Part shown: positions 18,175 to 27,257 of the stretch, one piece after another
How positions within the stretch are numbered: the first letter of the stretch is position 1
How the letters are laid out: each line of letters starts with the position of its first letter
Origin: Pseudomonas psychrophila HA-4
Lineage (GTDB): Bacteria; Pseudomonadota; Gammaproteobacteria; Pseudomonadales; Pseudomonadaceae
Direction of reading: 5' to 3'
Length of the DNA: 64,000 nucleotides
Assembly: GCF_000282975.1 (NCBI RefSeq)
Contig: NZ_ALJC01000075.1
Span: 124,001 to 188,000 of the forward strand
Position numbers and translations under genes: made by a program
Notes under the pieces: model-generated
The model's input: only the letters and a program-made list of their open reading frames with translations
Databases searched by the model: none
What the model was told of the DNA's origin: nothing

Positions 18175-21093
18175 TCACGTTGTATGCGACGTCCACGCCC
18201 GGCGCAGGTTCATAAAGCCACTTCTGACCTTGAGTACCACCAGGCCACGCAGCTCGGTCAAGGCCGATGCAACACCTCGAGCTACGCCGACCCAGAGCCT
18301 TGCCCGGGCACTCTGCGCAGTACTGGGCGAACCTGTGGCGAGCGTTGCGAGCGACTCAATGCCGACACCGGCCCAGTACCCCCACACTTGATTGAACATT
18401 CGGCTCAGTCCGCCATGGACTGCGTTAGACAGGTTGGGGAGTTGCATCGCGTCAACGTGCGGCTCATGCACCGTGCCCGCGTGCCCAGCGCGAATTAGCG
18501 TCGCCGCCCCGGCATCATAGGCCTCAATCAGTGGACCAATGTTAGGGGCCAGCGTCCCCGGTATTGCCGGTCCAAACATCGCGTTCGGGACGGTTGCCAA
18601 GCCATAGGCTCCTGCCGCCAGCAGTGTTCCTGGAAGCCTGCTGCCCAACGGCGTTTGCCCCCATGAAATACTGGTTCCCAGACCTCGAACCACCTGTTGT
18701 GCAATCTCGCGACTGAACGCTCGAACATGCCCGAACAGGCGCATCCGCGCCACGGGGTCCCACTGTTGTTCACTGTCGCCAGCTTCACTGCCTGCACGTC
18801 CGGCAAAACCCTGATCCGCCGCCGACATAGCGGCTAATCCAAGCAACGGACTCAAGCGGGTCCAATTGCCCACAAAACCGCTGGTCATGTACAGGGCTAC
18901 GGCTGCATCAAGGACTGCCACGGTATTGCGCAATACATTATTCATCGTCCGAGTAGGCTGGCGTCCTTCAAAGAGAACGTAGTCAACCGCCGCTCCAATG
19001 GCATTACTCGTGTAGGTGCTCAAGGCATCGCGAATACCTGCCGAACTGGCCGCTTGAAACACAGGGCGAACACGGTTGATTATCAGCCCAAGATTATTGC
19101 GCAAAGCACCGAACCAGCCCACTCGTGACACCGTGCCGGGCGCTGCCAGCCCCTGGCTATCAGCTTGGCTGACCGGGTTGCCGTGCGCCATGGCGTACAG
19201 ATTCAAACCGTCTATATCTCCTGCCGGGTCGGCGCTGACCCAGCGGCATAGCCAGGGCGCGTAATAACGGTAACCGTAGTAATACAGACCGCTGGCATCG
19301 CGCTCCTTGCCCGAATAGCGCACGGTCTTGTAGGCCGCTTCAACGGCGTTTTTCATCGCCCACCACGCGGTACCTCCATAGGGGTAATAGCTTTCCTGGC
19401 TGAGCACCCGCGCACGAGCATCCAGTTCCAAGGTGCTGCTACCCAGATGGTCCGCAAGCCCGTAACGAAACTGTGCGTCGTCAATCGTGCTGGGGCGCCC
19501 TTGTATCCACTGCAAGATTCGAACGCTGCTCAGTTCGCCGGCCACCGTCACACAATTAAGCCACTCACCGGTGGCAGTGTTTCGGCGGATTTCCAGACCC
19601 GGTAGGTAACGCACCTCGCTGTGGTGAGTTTGACTTTTCGTGCTGCTGCGCCGGACTTTTAAGGCGCGCTGCCCGTTGCTGTCATAGCAATACACTTCGT
19701 CATCGTTGTCGCCGTCCGAGCGCACCACTTGAGTGACACGCTGCAACTGATTGCGCACGTTCCAGACCATTGCCTGACCCGGCCCCAGCGCCTGCTGATT
19801 ACCGTTTTGATCAAATCCTCGGCTGGGTTCTGGCGCGTCGATCTGTTGCAGGCTGTGATTGCTCTGGCGCCCCACTGTCATGTGCCGGGTATACCCGGTC
19901 GCGTTGACGGGCGCGTGTTGCAGAGACAGCAAGTTGCCAGCGGCATCGTAGGTGTAGCGCTGGCGATACTGACGGCTCAGGTGGGGCTGGGTTGAGCCGA
20001 ACAACAACGGCTGCGGCAATCCCGGTCCGCTTGAGGGCTGCGCGCTTTCACGACCCGTCGCTTCGATCAGTTGGGAGAGGCTGTCATAGCGATAGGTACT
20101 TAGCGCCTCGGTTTGCGTGTTGGCATGCCACTGCACAGCTTGCGCCGCATCACGAATACTCACGACATTGCCAACCCGATCATAGGTGTAGGTCAGGTCT
20201 TGCAAGGCTTCGTCGGGGCGGTTTGAGCGAAGGCTGCGCAAACGTTGTAGGCGATCATTCCATGGGCTGTACTCAAGCTCGCGGATCACGCCATTACCCG
20301 CGAGCTCGCTTTGCACTTGGCCTGAGGCGTTGTACACCCGCTGTTCGATCACGGCCTGGAAAGTCCGGTCTTTCAGCGTGACACCCGCACTCGCCAATAA
20401 ACCGTCTAATGTGTAGCGCCAATGCTGAATATTGCCCTGAGCATCGGTCTGCTCGCTGAGTTGCCCCGTTGCCTGATAGCGCCATGTGGTGGTGTGCCCT
20501 GCACTGTTTGCTGTCTCGTCGCTGAAACGCCGGGTCTGACTCTTTAATTGCCCAAGCACGTCGTAGGCACCGAACAACAGGGTGCCCGCCGGGTCATCAT
20601 GGTTGATTAACCGACCGCAAGCGTTGCTCGCAGCGTCATGCGGCGAGGAAGCCGCGTATGTCAAATGCTCAACCAGCGCTCGGCTAACATCATCGCTGGC
20701 TTGCTCATAGATCCGGGTAACACGCAGTAACTGATCGTACTCAAACGCTTGGCAAGCCCCTCGTGCATCCCAACTGTTGAGCACCTGCCCGGCAGCGCCC
20801 AGCCACGTCAGGCGACGCCCTTGGTCGACGTTATCACTCAACAGCAGTTGCCCCGAGAGCGAATAGCGCAGGCGCTGATTGGGCCGCACGCTTGTATCGG
20901 TTTCGCGCAATGCATTCAAGCGCGGGTCCCAGTGTTCTTGGAGTACACCACGGCTACCGAATACCTGGCGGCTGATTCGCGCCTGAGGCACGTCGTGCGT
21001 GGATTGACGGTAATAAGCCACACTGCGAACGGTTAAGCCTCGCGGATCGAGTGCTATCAGTGATGGTGTGTGGTGATGTAATGACGCAGGCAT
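18175..21093 (-). CDS. Orphan Rhs/TccC-like toxin
   Basis: 972-residue protein with the start (SLHHHTPSLIALDPRGL) and YD-repeat body of insecticidal-toxin-complex C (TccC) and Rhs proteins, which form a cocoon around a C-terminal toxin. YD repeats (such as YRYDSLSQLIEATGR) run to about residue 600. The conserved Rhs core ends with RYYAPWLCRWVSADPAGD, then DGLNLYAMAHGNPV, at about residues 610-650; self-cleavage normally occurs just after this region. The last ~320 residues are the variable payload: Ala/Gly-rich, with hydrophobic stretches and no motif I recognise. ATG 21093 is preferred over TTG 21117 because AGGA lies 9 bases upstream. No TcA/TcB genes, VgrG or immunity gene flank it. Confidence 0.87.
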   Translation of the reverse strand: MPASLHHHTPSLIALDPRGLTVRSVAYYRQSTHDVPQARISRQVFGSRGVLQEHWDPRLNALRETDTSVRPNQRLRYSLSGQLLLSDNVDQGRRLTWLGAAGQVLNSWDARGACQAFEYDQLLRVTRIYEQASDDVSRALVEHLTYAASSPHDAASNACGRLINHDDPAGTLLFGAYDVLGQLKSQTRRFSDETANSAGHTTTWRYQATGQLSEQTDAQGNIQHWRYTLDGLLASAGVTLKDRTFQAVIEQRVYNASGQVQSELAGNGVIRELEYSPWNDRLQRLRSLRSNRPDEALQDLTYTYDRVGNVVSIRDAAQAVQWHANTQTEALSTYRYDSLSQLIEATGRESAQPSSGPGLPQPLLFGSTQPHLSRQYRQRYTYDAAGNLLSLQHAPVNATGYTRHMTVGRQSNHSLQQIDAPEPSRGFDQNGNQQALGPGQAMVWNVRNQLQRVTQVVRSDGDNDDEVYCYDSNGQRALKVRRSSTKSQTHHSEVRYLPGLEIRRNTATGEWLNCVTVAGELSSVRILQWIQGRPSTIDDAQFRYGLADHLGSSTLELDARARVLSQESYYPYGGTAWWAMKNAVEAAYKTVRYSGKERDASGLYYYGYRYYAPWLCRWVSADPAGDIDGLNLYAMAHGNPVSQADSQGLAAPGTVSRVGWFGALRNNLGLIINRVRPVFQAASSAGIRDALSTYTSNAIGAAVDYVLFEGRQPTRTMNNVLRNTVAVLDAAVALYMTSGFVGNWTRLSPLLGLAAMSAADQGFAGRAGSEAGDSEQQWDPVARMRLFGHVRAFSREIAQQVVRGLGTSISWGQTPLGSRLPGTLLAAGAYGLATVPNAMFGPAIPGTLAPNIGPLIEAYDAGAATLIRAGHAGTVHEPHVDAMQLPNLSNAVHGGLSRMFNQVWGYWAGVGIESLATLATGSPSTAQSARARLWVGVARGVASALTELRGLVVLKVRSGFMNLRRAWTSHTT

Positions 21094-21163
21094 TAATTGA
21101 TGTCCTGAACTGCACAATGATTAAAAAGTGTAGTGACCAGGCTTCATGCCAACGGGTTTAAAA

Positions 21164-21228
21164 GGACACGTTTTGTGTCCAAATAAGAGCGAGCTTGCGT
21201 GTGGCCATTTGATCGTTTAGAAGCTCGC
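21164..21228. promoter_or_regulatory. Two inverted repeats upstream of the rhs gene
   Basis: GGACAC (21164-21169) and GTGTCC (21175-21180) form a small operator-like palindrome about 70 bases upstream of the rhs start. A second hairpin has arms GCGAGCTT (21189-21196) and AAGCTCGC (21221-21228). Either may control rhs or insulate it from the divergent B12 operon; no T run is present. Confidence 0.4.
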
Positions 21229-21286
21229 GAGCAATCGAACATTGATCAGCTCTGCCTTCAGTTGTCCTGGTTATCGGCTAAGCAGA

Positions 21287-21325
21287 TTGCATTGGCCTCT
21301 AAACCCAAATGTAAAAATTTTTACA
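21287..21325 (+). promoter_or_regulatory. Probable promoter and palindromic operator of the B12 operon
   Basis: TTGCAT (21287-21292) and TGTAAA (21310-21315), 17 bases apart, are a plausible sigma-70 promoter placed just before the riboswitch. A perfect 16-bp palindrome, TGTAAAAATTTTTACA (21310-21325), starts at the -10 element and would let a dimeric repressor block it. The half-sites resemble a TyrR/PhhR box but the spacing is 4, not 6. Confidence 0.45.
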
Positions 21326-21367
21326 CTCATGGTTGACGCTTCTGGCGACGAATGGTCAGATGCGCCC

Positions 21368-21547
21368 CTGTTTCAGGTGTCCTCAGCCATCGCGCTGTGG
21401 GTGAAACGGGAAGCCGGTACGTCCTTTCGGGCCAATCCGGCGCTGCCCCCGCAACGGTATGCGAGCGAAACATTCAAATAGCCACTGTGCTTTGGCATGG
21501 GAAGGCGAATGCTTCATGACCCTCGTGAGCCCGGAGACCGGCCTGAT
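21368..21547 (+). promoter_or_regulatory. Cobalamin (B12) riboswitch
   Basis: The conserved cobalamin-aptamer blocks occur in order: ACGGGAAGCCGGT (21406-21418), CCAATCCGGCGCTGCCCC (21432-21449), the B12 box start GCCACTG (21481-21487), GGGAAGG (21499-21505) and GCCCGGAGACCGGCCTG (21528-21544). The start of the methyltransferase gene is about 90 bases downstream, leaving room for an expression platform. Binding of adenosyl- or methylcobalamin would lower expression of the transport operon. Confidence 0.93.
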
Positions 21548-21638
21548 CCAACATATGGCACTCCGCGGTGGGCGGATGCAGGCCTTGGCGTGCGCAAAAT
21601 CCCCTCTGCCCGTCATTTTTCTGCGTTAGCTCCCGTGG

Positions 21639-22448
21639 GTGTCCGATCAGGCTCAACCCGACGGCTCCCCCATGACACTTCCAGCGCAGCAGCCTTCTTG
21701 TACACCTTTTGTCTGGCCAGACCGCGAGGCTGCGTTTTATGCCGAGCATTTGGCTGCCTCAAATTATGTTGAGCGCGTCGGCGGCCGCCTGCTAGAGCTG
21801 TTCGGCCCGCAACCACAATTGCTGGATATCGGCGCCGGTTCGGGGATTCTCGGCCGCCATTTACTGGCACCCGGTGGCCAATGGGCGGTGGTTGAGCCCA
21901 ACGCTTTTATGCGCGGCAGTATCCGGCAACTGGCGGCGCAAGCGCCGGCCGTGGAGCTGAGCCTGCACGATGGCCTCTGGCAAGATCTTGCGGCCTTAGC
22001 ACTTTCGCCTGCACCCACCGTGCTGTGCGCCAACATTCCGGTTTCCGATGGCCAGGCTCATGCCTTTCTTGAGCAGGTTCGCCCTTTGGCCACGCAAACG
22101 CTGATCTGGAACCTGCCCGCTCAAGAAGGGCCACGCACCTATTGCCTGTCCGGTTTCTTGCCGCCGCAACTGCACGGCAGTGACATGACGCCCGGCTACC
22201 AATTGACCTTGGCCGAGCTGTCGGACCGTTGGCAACCTGACCACATTCACTTCACCGACTGGGCATTCAGCACGCTGTTTGCCTCACCGGAGGCAGCATT
22301 GATGCACTTTATGGAGAAACTCGGCGCTCTGGATGGCGCGGCACAGGGGATGCTTGAACGCCACGTGCAGGATCACCTGCAAAAGGTGCCGGGGGGCTGG
22401 CTTGCGAGTGCCCCCAAACGCGCCGCCAGCCTGATCTGGCAGTCGTAA
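21639..22448 (+). CDS. SAM-dependent methyltransferase of unknown target, B12-regulated
   Basis: 269-residue class I methyltransferase. The SAM-binding motif I is LLDIGAGSGILGRHLL, and the next acidic motif is VVEPNAFM. The C-terminal ~90 residues carry no motif I can name. It is the first gene after the cobalamin riboswitch and lies 3 bases before the TonB receptor, so it is in the B12 uptake operon. Its substrate is unknown; modifying a corrinoid or part of the uptake machinery is a guess from context. The GTG at 21639 has only a weak ribosome-binding site; ATG 21672 is an alternative that keeps motif I. Confidence 0.75.
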   Translation: MSDQAQPDGSPMTLPAQQPSCTPFVWPDREAAFYAEHLAASNYVERVGGRLLELFGPQPQLLDIGAGSGILGRHLLAPGGQWAVVEPNAFMRGSIRQLAAQAPAVELSLHDGLWQDLAALALSPAPTVLCANIPVSDGQAHAFLEQVRPLATQTLIWNLPAQEGPRTYCLSGFLPPQLHGSDMTPGYQLTLAELSDRWQPDHIHFTDWAFSTLFASPEAALMHFMEKLGALDGAAQGMLERHVQDHLQKVPGGWLASAPKRAASLIWQS

Positions 22449-22451
22449 ATA

Positions 22452-24608
22452 ATGCCTATAAAAATGCCCACGGACCTCTCCATGCTCAACCTTCGCACTT
22501 CCTTACGCGCCTCCCTGCCCCTGTGGCTGGGCACCAGCCTGGCGGCTTTTGCCGCTGAAAACCCGTCCGTCCTGCACATGGACTCAACCTTAGTTAGCGC
22601 CCCGCGAGCCGGTGAGTCGCTCAAAGATGTGACCAGTACTGTGCAGGTCATCGACAGTGATCAGATCGAACGCTCTTCAGCGCGCAACCTGACTGACTTG
22701 TTGGCCGAGAACGCGGTAGGGTTTTTCAGTGAGTGGACCCCGGGCCAGACCTCAATCAACATCCGTGGCGGCAATACCGATGGCCAAGGCCGCGATTATC
22801 GCAGCCAGGTCACGGTGCTGGTGAACGGGCGCCGTGCAGGTACCGCCAATATCTCCAAGCTGTCACCGGCGCAGGTGGCGCGTATTGAAGTGATCCGTGG
22901 CCCGGCGTCGGTGATGTATGGCAGCCAGGCCATCGGCGGCGTGATCAATATCATCACCCGCAATGGCCGTAATACCGAGGGCGGTGGCGCCACCTTGCAG
23001 GGCGGTTCGTGGGGTTTGGCTCAGGGCAGCGTGTACCAGAGCGGCACATCAGGCCCGTTGGATTACTACTTCGGCTTGGATGACGGCCGTCGCAATGACT
23101 ATCACAGCGCTAGCGGCACGCAGAAAAATACTTCGTGGAAGCGCCGGGGTGGGCTGTTGGCCTTGGGCTATGAGCTATCCGACGATCAACGCGTCGACTT
23201 GACCGTGCGCTCTGACGGTATCTACGACGCCGGTTTCCGAGGTTCGCAATGGGACTACAACAACTACGACAATCGCTATAACCAGTCCGTAGAAGCCAAC
23301 TGGACCGCCAAGCCCACTGAGTGGTTGAACTGGTCTTCGCAGGCGTATGCCTTTCGCGATGTCGATGACTTGCACTGGGGTTCGGAAGTCCAGGGCAATG
23401 GCAGCCCGGGATTCAGCAAGGATCACATCGAACGGCGCCTTGAAGCGTATGGCCTGAAACTGACGCCGCAGTTTCTGCTGACCCCAAGCACTGACTTGCT
23501 GGTCGGTGTGGATCTGGAAAAAAGCAAACTGCGTAACGACCGCTTCCGTGTAGCCGTGAATGGTTCTATTAGCAGCCAGGTCGCACCTTATGACATCAAC
23601 TCGGATGACCTCAGCGCGGCGTTGTACGCCGAAGTGATCCAGCGCCTGATGGACGACCGCCTGACCCTGCGCGCGGGCTCGCGATACAGCTATGGCCAAT
23701 CGAGCACGGTCAAGACCGATTACATGCCGCTGCTGGACGAGAAAACCCGCGACTTCGACAAAGTCACTTACAGCCTTGGCGCAGCCTTCGAAGCCCTGCA
23801 AGGCGTCAAATTGCGTGCAGGGGTTTCTACCGGGTTCCGTGCACCACTGGCAGGCGAGCTGGCGGCGGACTTCACGACTACCAGCGGCACGCAGACACTG
23901 GGCAACGCCGACCTAAAGCCGGAAACCAGCCTGCAATTTGAAACCGGGATTACCCTGACCAACAACAACCAGTTCTTCGACCTGGCGTTGTTCCAAAACC
24001 GGATTCAGGACCGTATTACCACCCAACCGCTGACCAAGAACATCAGCCAGTACGTCAACGGTGATGGGGACGCGGTGATTCGTGGCCTTGAGGCGCAATG
24101 GCAATACGATCTGGCCAACGCTTTAGCGTTGGGTGATGAACGCATCCTGCGGTTGAACACCAATGCCGTGTGGAACTTCGACATGGACGACAAGGGCGCT
24201 GCATCGACCTTGACCGGCCCTTACCGCGACAAGATTCAGCGCATGTATCAGTACCAGGCAAGCATTGCCCTGACCTACGGCCGCGAGCGCGACTGGGATG
24301 TCGGCGTGAATGGCATTTTGCGTGGGCCGGTGTACTACCGCACCGAAGAAAAACTGCTTAATCCGGACACCACTTACGTGTACCGCAAGTCACCGTTTTG
24401 GGTCTTCAACCTGCGCGGCAATTACCACCTGACCGAACAATTGAGCCTGTTCGGCGGGGTCAATAACCTGTTCGACATTGAGCGCAGCACGCTGTTTATC
24501 GCCACCGGCAATGATTCGTCACTGGCGGACCCGCGAGCGTCCAATGGTGGTCTGGGCAACAGCAATCCGGGGCGTGAGTTGTACCTCGGCGCGCACTACC
24601 GGTTTTAA
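22452..24608 (+). CDS. btuB: TonB-dependent outer-membrane receptor, cobalamin type
   Basis: 718-residue outer-membrane receptor with a signal peptide ending near FAAEN, a TonB-box-like DSTLVSAPR, a plug domain (IRGGNTDGQGRDY, VEVIRGPASVMYG-like IEVIRGPASVMYG, GGVINIIT) and a barrel ending in the canonical AHYRF. Position after a B12 riboswitch and before BtuF-C-D homologues makes corrinoid uptake the likely job, although barrel sequence alone would not settle the ligand. It lies 3 bases after the methyltransferase gene. Starts at 22452, 22464 or 22482 all keep the signal peptide. Confidence 0.86.
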   Translation: MPIKMPTDLSMLNLRTSLRASLPLWLGTSLAAFAAENPSVLHMDSTLVSAPRAGESLKDVTSTVQVIDSDQIERSSARNLTDLLAENAVGFFSEWTPGQTSINIRGGNTDGQGRDYRSQVTVLVNGRRAGTANISKLSPAQVARIEVIRGPASVMYGSQAIGGVINIITRNGRNTEGGGATLQGGSWGLAQGSVYQSGTSGPLDYYFGLDDGRRNDYHSASGTQKNTSWKRRGGLLALGYELSDDQRVDLTVRSDGIYDAGFRGSQWDYNNYDNRYNQSVEANWTAKPTEWLNWSSQAYAFRDVDDLHWGSEVQGNGSPGFSKDHIERRLEAYGLKLTPQFLLTPSTDLLVGVDLEKSKLRNDRFRVAVNGSISSQVAPYDINSDDLSAALYAEVIQRLMDDRLTLRAGSRYSYGQSSTVKTDYMPLLDEKTRDFDKVTYSLGAAFEALQGVKLRAGVSTGFRAPLAGELAADFTTTSGTQTLGNADLKPETSLQFETGITLTNNNQFFDLALFQNRIQDRITTQPLTKNISQYVNGDGDAVIRGLEAQWQYDLANALALGDERILRLNTNAVWNFDMDDKGAASTLTGPYRDKIQRMYQYQASIALTYGRERDWDVGVNGILRGPVYYRTEEKLLNPDTTYVYRKSPFWVFNLRGNYHLTEQLSLFGGVNNLFDIERSTLFIATGNDSSLADPRASNGGLGNSNPGRELYLGAHYRF

Positions 24609-24613
24609 GCCGG

Positions 24614-25513
24614 GTGCGCTGGCTTGTATGGGTGTGCCTGCTGATTAGCCTTAACGTTGGTGCAGATACCGGGTTTCCACGAACGGTGGTGGATGCTCTT
24701 GGGCGTGAAGTGACTATCGAGCGCGCTCCGCAGCGAATCGTCGCGATTTTCGCCAGCAATGTTGAAATGCTAGCGGCCATCGGCGCTGGGGATGCCATCG
24801 TCGGTGTCGAGGCCTTTACCCGCTACCCCGCCGACATTGCCGAACGGGCTAAGGTCGGCGGGCGCTTGGGGTTTTCGGTTGAAGCCATCGCCCGCCTGCG
24901 TGCTGATCTGGTGGTCATGACCCCAGCCAGGCAAGCCGCCACCATGGTCGATCCGTTGCAGCGCATCGGCATTCCGGCGCTGGTACTCAACCATCGCGAT
25001 CTTGAGGCGGTACTGGCCAATATTCGGCTTCTGGGTCAGGCCACCGGCCATGAAGCAGGCGCCGAACAACTGATCGGCCGGATGCAGGTTCGACTCGATG
25101 CCGTGCAAGCGCGTTTGAGTGGACAGCCCCCAGTGCCGGTCTATCTGGAGACCGGCAGCAATGACCGTGGCAGTTACCTGACCTTGCGCGGACACAGTTA
25201 CACCAGCGATATTTTGCGTTTGGCAGGCGGGGTCAATCTGTTCGCCGATAGCCGTTTAAGTCAGGTAGGCGGCGAGTCGGTATTTCACGCCAACCCGGCA
25301 CGCATTATCGTGGCCGGCCCCGCGCAACAGGCGGCCAGCCTGAGCCAACGACCCGGCTGGCAAAGCATTCCAGCCGTTGCGGCAGGCCGTGTCGACAGCA
25401 TTCCCAGTGCTTTGCTCCTAATTCCCGGACCCCGGGTGGTTGAAGGTGTCGAGCAGTTGGCGGCGCTGCTGCATCCTGAGTTGTTTCCCCCGCATGCCGA
25501 GACCCCGCCATGA
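24614..25513 (+). CDS. btuF: Periplasmic cobalamin-binding protein (BtuF-like)
   Basis: 299-residue substrate-binding protein of the class III (helical backbone) ABC family. The signal peptide ends near NVGADTG. The N-lobe begins PRTVVDALGREVTIERAPQR, the usual opening of BtuF/FhuD-type proteins. It captures the ligand released by the outer-membrane receptor and delivers it to the BtuCD transporter. A GTG start lies 5 bases after the receptor stop. It overlaps the permease gene by 4 bases (ATGA), so translation is coupled. Confidence 0.88.
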   Translation: MRWLVWVCLLISLNVGADTGFPRTVVDALGREVTIERAPQRIVAIFASNVEMLAAIGAGDAIVGVEAFTRYPADIAERAKVGGRLGFSVEAIARLRADLVVMTPARQAATMVDPLQRIGIPALVLNHRDLEAVLANIRLLGQATGHEAGAEQLIGRMQVRLDAVQARLSGQPPVPVYLETGSNDRGSYLTLRGHSYTSDILRLAGGVNLFADSRLSQVGGESVFHANPARIIVAGPAQQAASLSQRPGWQSIPAVAAGRVDSIPSALLLIPGPRVVEGVEQLAALLHPELFPPHAETPP

Positions 25514-26505
25514 GCGCCGTCGACAGACGCTATCGCCTGCTGTGCCTGATGCCTTTGCCAGCGATTTTCATCGGTCTGTGGCTTGGCGCCGAACTGGCGC
25601 ATTGGGCTGACTGGTGGGCTTTGTGGCGAGGTGACGACACACCCTTCGCCCAGTTGCTGATGACGTGGCGCTTGCCCAGAGTGCTGGCGGCGTTTTGCGT
25701 GGGTGCGTGCCTAGGGCTGGCCGGGGTGATTTTCCAGGGTGTGTTTCGTAACCCGCTGGCCGAGCCGTACTTGCTGGGCAGCGCTCCAGGAGCCGCGGTC
25801 GGCGCAGCCATTGCTTTGCTGGTGCCGTTGCCCGTGGCGATGGCTGTCAGCTTGCCACTGCTGGCCTTTATTGGCGCGTGGAGCGCGACGTTACTGGTGC
25901 TGCTGATCACCCGCCTCACCCGGATCAACGACACCAGTGGCTTGCTGTTGGCGGGGATTGCGGTGGCGGCATTGCTCGGCGCATTGCGCAGTCTGTTACT
26001 GCTCGCCTTGTCGGATGAAACGGTGAATTTGCAGGTGGTGTTGAGTTGGACCTTGGGCGGCATTCATACCCCGGACTTCCCCGCGCTGGGGTTACTGGCA
26101 TTGCTGACAGGGCTGGCCTTGATTTGCACCCAGCGCATGGCCCATGGTCTCGACCTGTTGGGGCTAGGCGATCATGTGGCGTACAGCATGGGCTTAAGGC
26201 CACAACGATTTATCAACCTAGCGCTGTTGCTGGCCGCTGCGATTACCGCGCTGGCCGTGTCTTGGGGCGGGCTGGTAGGGTTTGTCGGGTTGGTTGCTCC
26301 GCATGCGGTGCGCTGGTTGATCGGGCCTACGCACAAGCGGCTGATTGTGGCCAGTGCGCTCACCAGCGGCGCCTTGCTGGCCTTGCTCGACGGCTTGGCG
26401 CGGAGCATTTTGCCGCCTGCTGAAATTCCGCTGGGGTTGCTGACTGCACTGCTCGGAGCACCCTTCTTTCTCCTGCTGCTAACCCGTGCGAGGCCTGCAT
26501 CATGA
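25510..26505 (+). CDS. btuC: ABC transporter permease, FecCD/BtuC family
   Basis: 331-residue inner-membrane permease with about ten hydrophobic helices. Family motifs include WRLPRVLAAFCVGACLGLAG near residue 55, QGVFRNPLAEPYLLG, and the coupling-helix region GLVGFVGLVAPHAVRWLIG. It forms the dimeric channel for cobalamin import and is driven by the ATPase encoded next. ATGA overlaps join it to both neighbours. Confidence 0.9.
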   Translation: MSAVDRRYRLLCLMPLPAIFIGLWLGAELAHWADWWALWRGDDTPFAQLLMTWRLPRVLAAFCVGACLGLAGVIFQGVFRNPLAEPYLLGSAPGAAVGAAIALLVPLPVAMAVSLPLLAFIGAWSATLLVLLITRLTRINDTSGLLLAGIAVAALLGALRSLLLLALSDETVNLQVVLSWTLGGIHTPDFPALGLLALLTGLALICTQRMAHGLDLLGLGDHVAYSMGLRPQRFINLALLLAAAITALAVSWGGLVGFVGLVAPHAVRWLIGPTHKRLIVASALTSGALLALLDGLARSILPPAEIPLGLLTALLGAPFFLLLLTRARPAS

Positions 26506-27257
26506 GCACAACCCCCGTGTTACAGGCGCAGGGCTTGTCGGTGCATCACGCTGGCAAGCCAGTGCTGCATGATTTTAACCTCGACCTCAGGCCTGGCGAA
26601 CTGTTGGTATTGGTCGGACCCAATGGCTCGGGTAAAAGCAGCGCGTTGCGCGCCTTGGCCGGGGTGCAAGCGTTGAGTGCGGGGCACGTGCAACTGCAAC
26701 AGCGACCCCTTCATCAATGGCCAGCGTCGCAGCGCGCACAGACTTTGGCTTACCTGCCGCAAGACTTTCGTAGCCAATGGGATTTACAGGTGACGGAATT
26801 GCTCGAGCTCGGCGCACGGCGCAATGCCGCCCGCGTTGGCCAACCGTTGTCGACAGAGCTTATTGAGTCACTGGACCTTGGCCATTTACTGCAACGTCGC
26901 CTGTCGCAGTTGTCGGGAGGCGAACGGGCCAGAGCAGGCATTGGCTGGGCCTTGGCAGCTGATTCGCCCCTTTTGCTGGCCGATGAGCCCACGGCAGCGT
27001 TGGATATTACCCATCAACTCAGTTTGTTGGGTTACTTGCGCAGTCGTCTGGAGCAGTGCGCGCAATTGCTGGTGTTGCATGACCTCGGGTTGGCCATGCG
27101 CTTTGCTGATCGGATCGCTGTGCTGGCCGAAGGCCGACTCCTGGGCCACGGCAGCCCACAGCTGGTGCGTGAAGCGGGCTGGCTGGAGCAAGCTTTTAAA
27201 CTGGAGTTTGCCTGGCATGACAGCGCACACGGGCTGTACCCGATTCCCGTGGCCTAA
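26502..27257 (+). CDS. btuD: ABC transporter ATP-binding protein (BtuD-like)
   Basis: 251-residue ATPase with Walker A GPNGSGKSS, Q-loop LPQDF, signature LSGGERAR, Walker B LLLADEPTAALD, and H-loop LLVLHDLG. It powers the BtuC-type permease. It overlaps btuC by 4 bases and its stop overlaps that of the convergent LysR gene by 4 bases; no terminator separates the two. Confidence 0.9.
   Translation: MSTTPVLQAQGLSVHHAGKPVLHDFNLDLRPGELLVLVGPNGSGKSSALRALAGVQALSAGHVQLQQRPLHQWPASQRAQTLAYLPQDFRSQWDLQVTELLELGARRNAARVGQPLSTELIESLDLGHLLQRRLSQLSGGERARAGIGWALAADSPLLLADEPTAALDITHQLSLLGYLRSRLEQCAQLLVLHDLGLAMRFADRIAVLAEGRLLGHGSPQLVREAGWLEQAFKLEFAWHDSAHGLYPIPVA

Noticed and set aside
21310..21325. TyrR/PhhR box
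   Set aside because: The half-sites TGTAAA/TTTACA match, but the spacing is 4 rather than 6 and the downstream genes are for B12 uptake.
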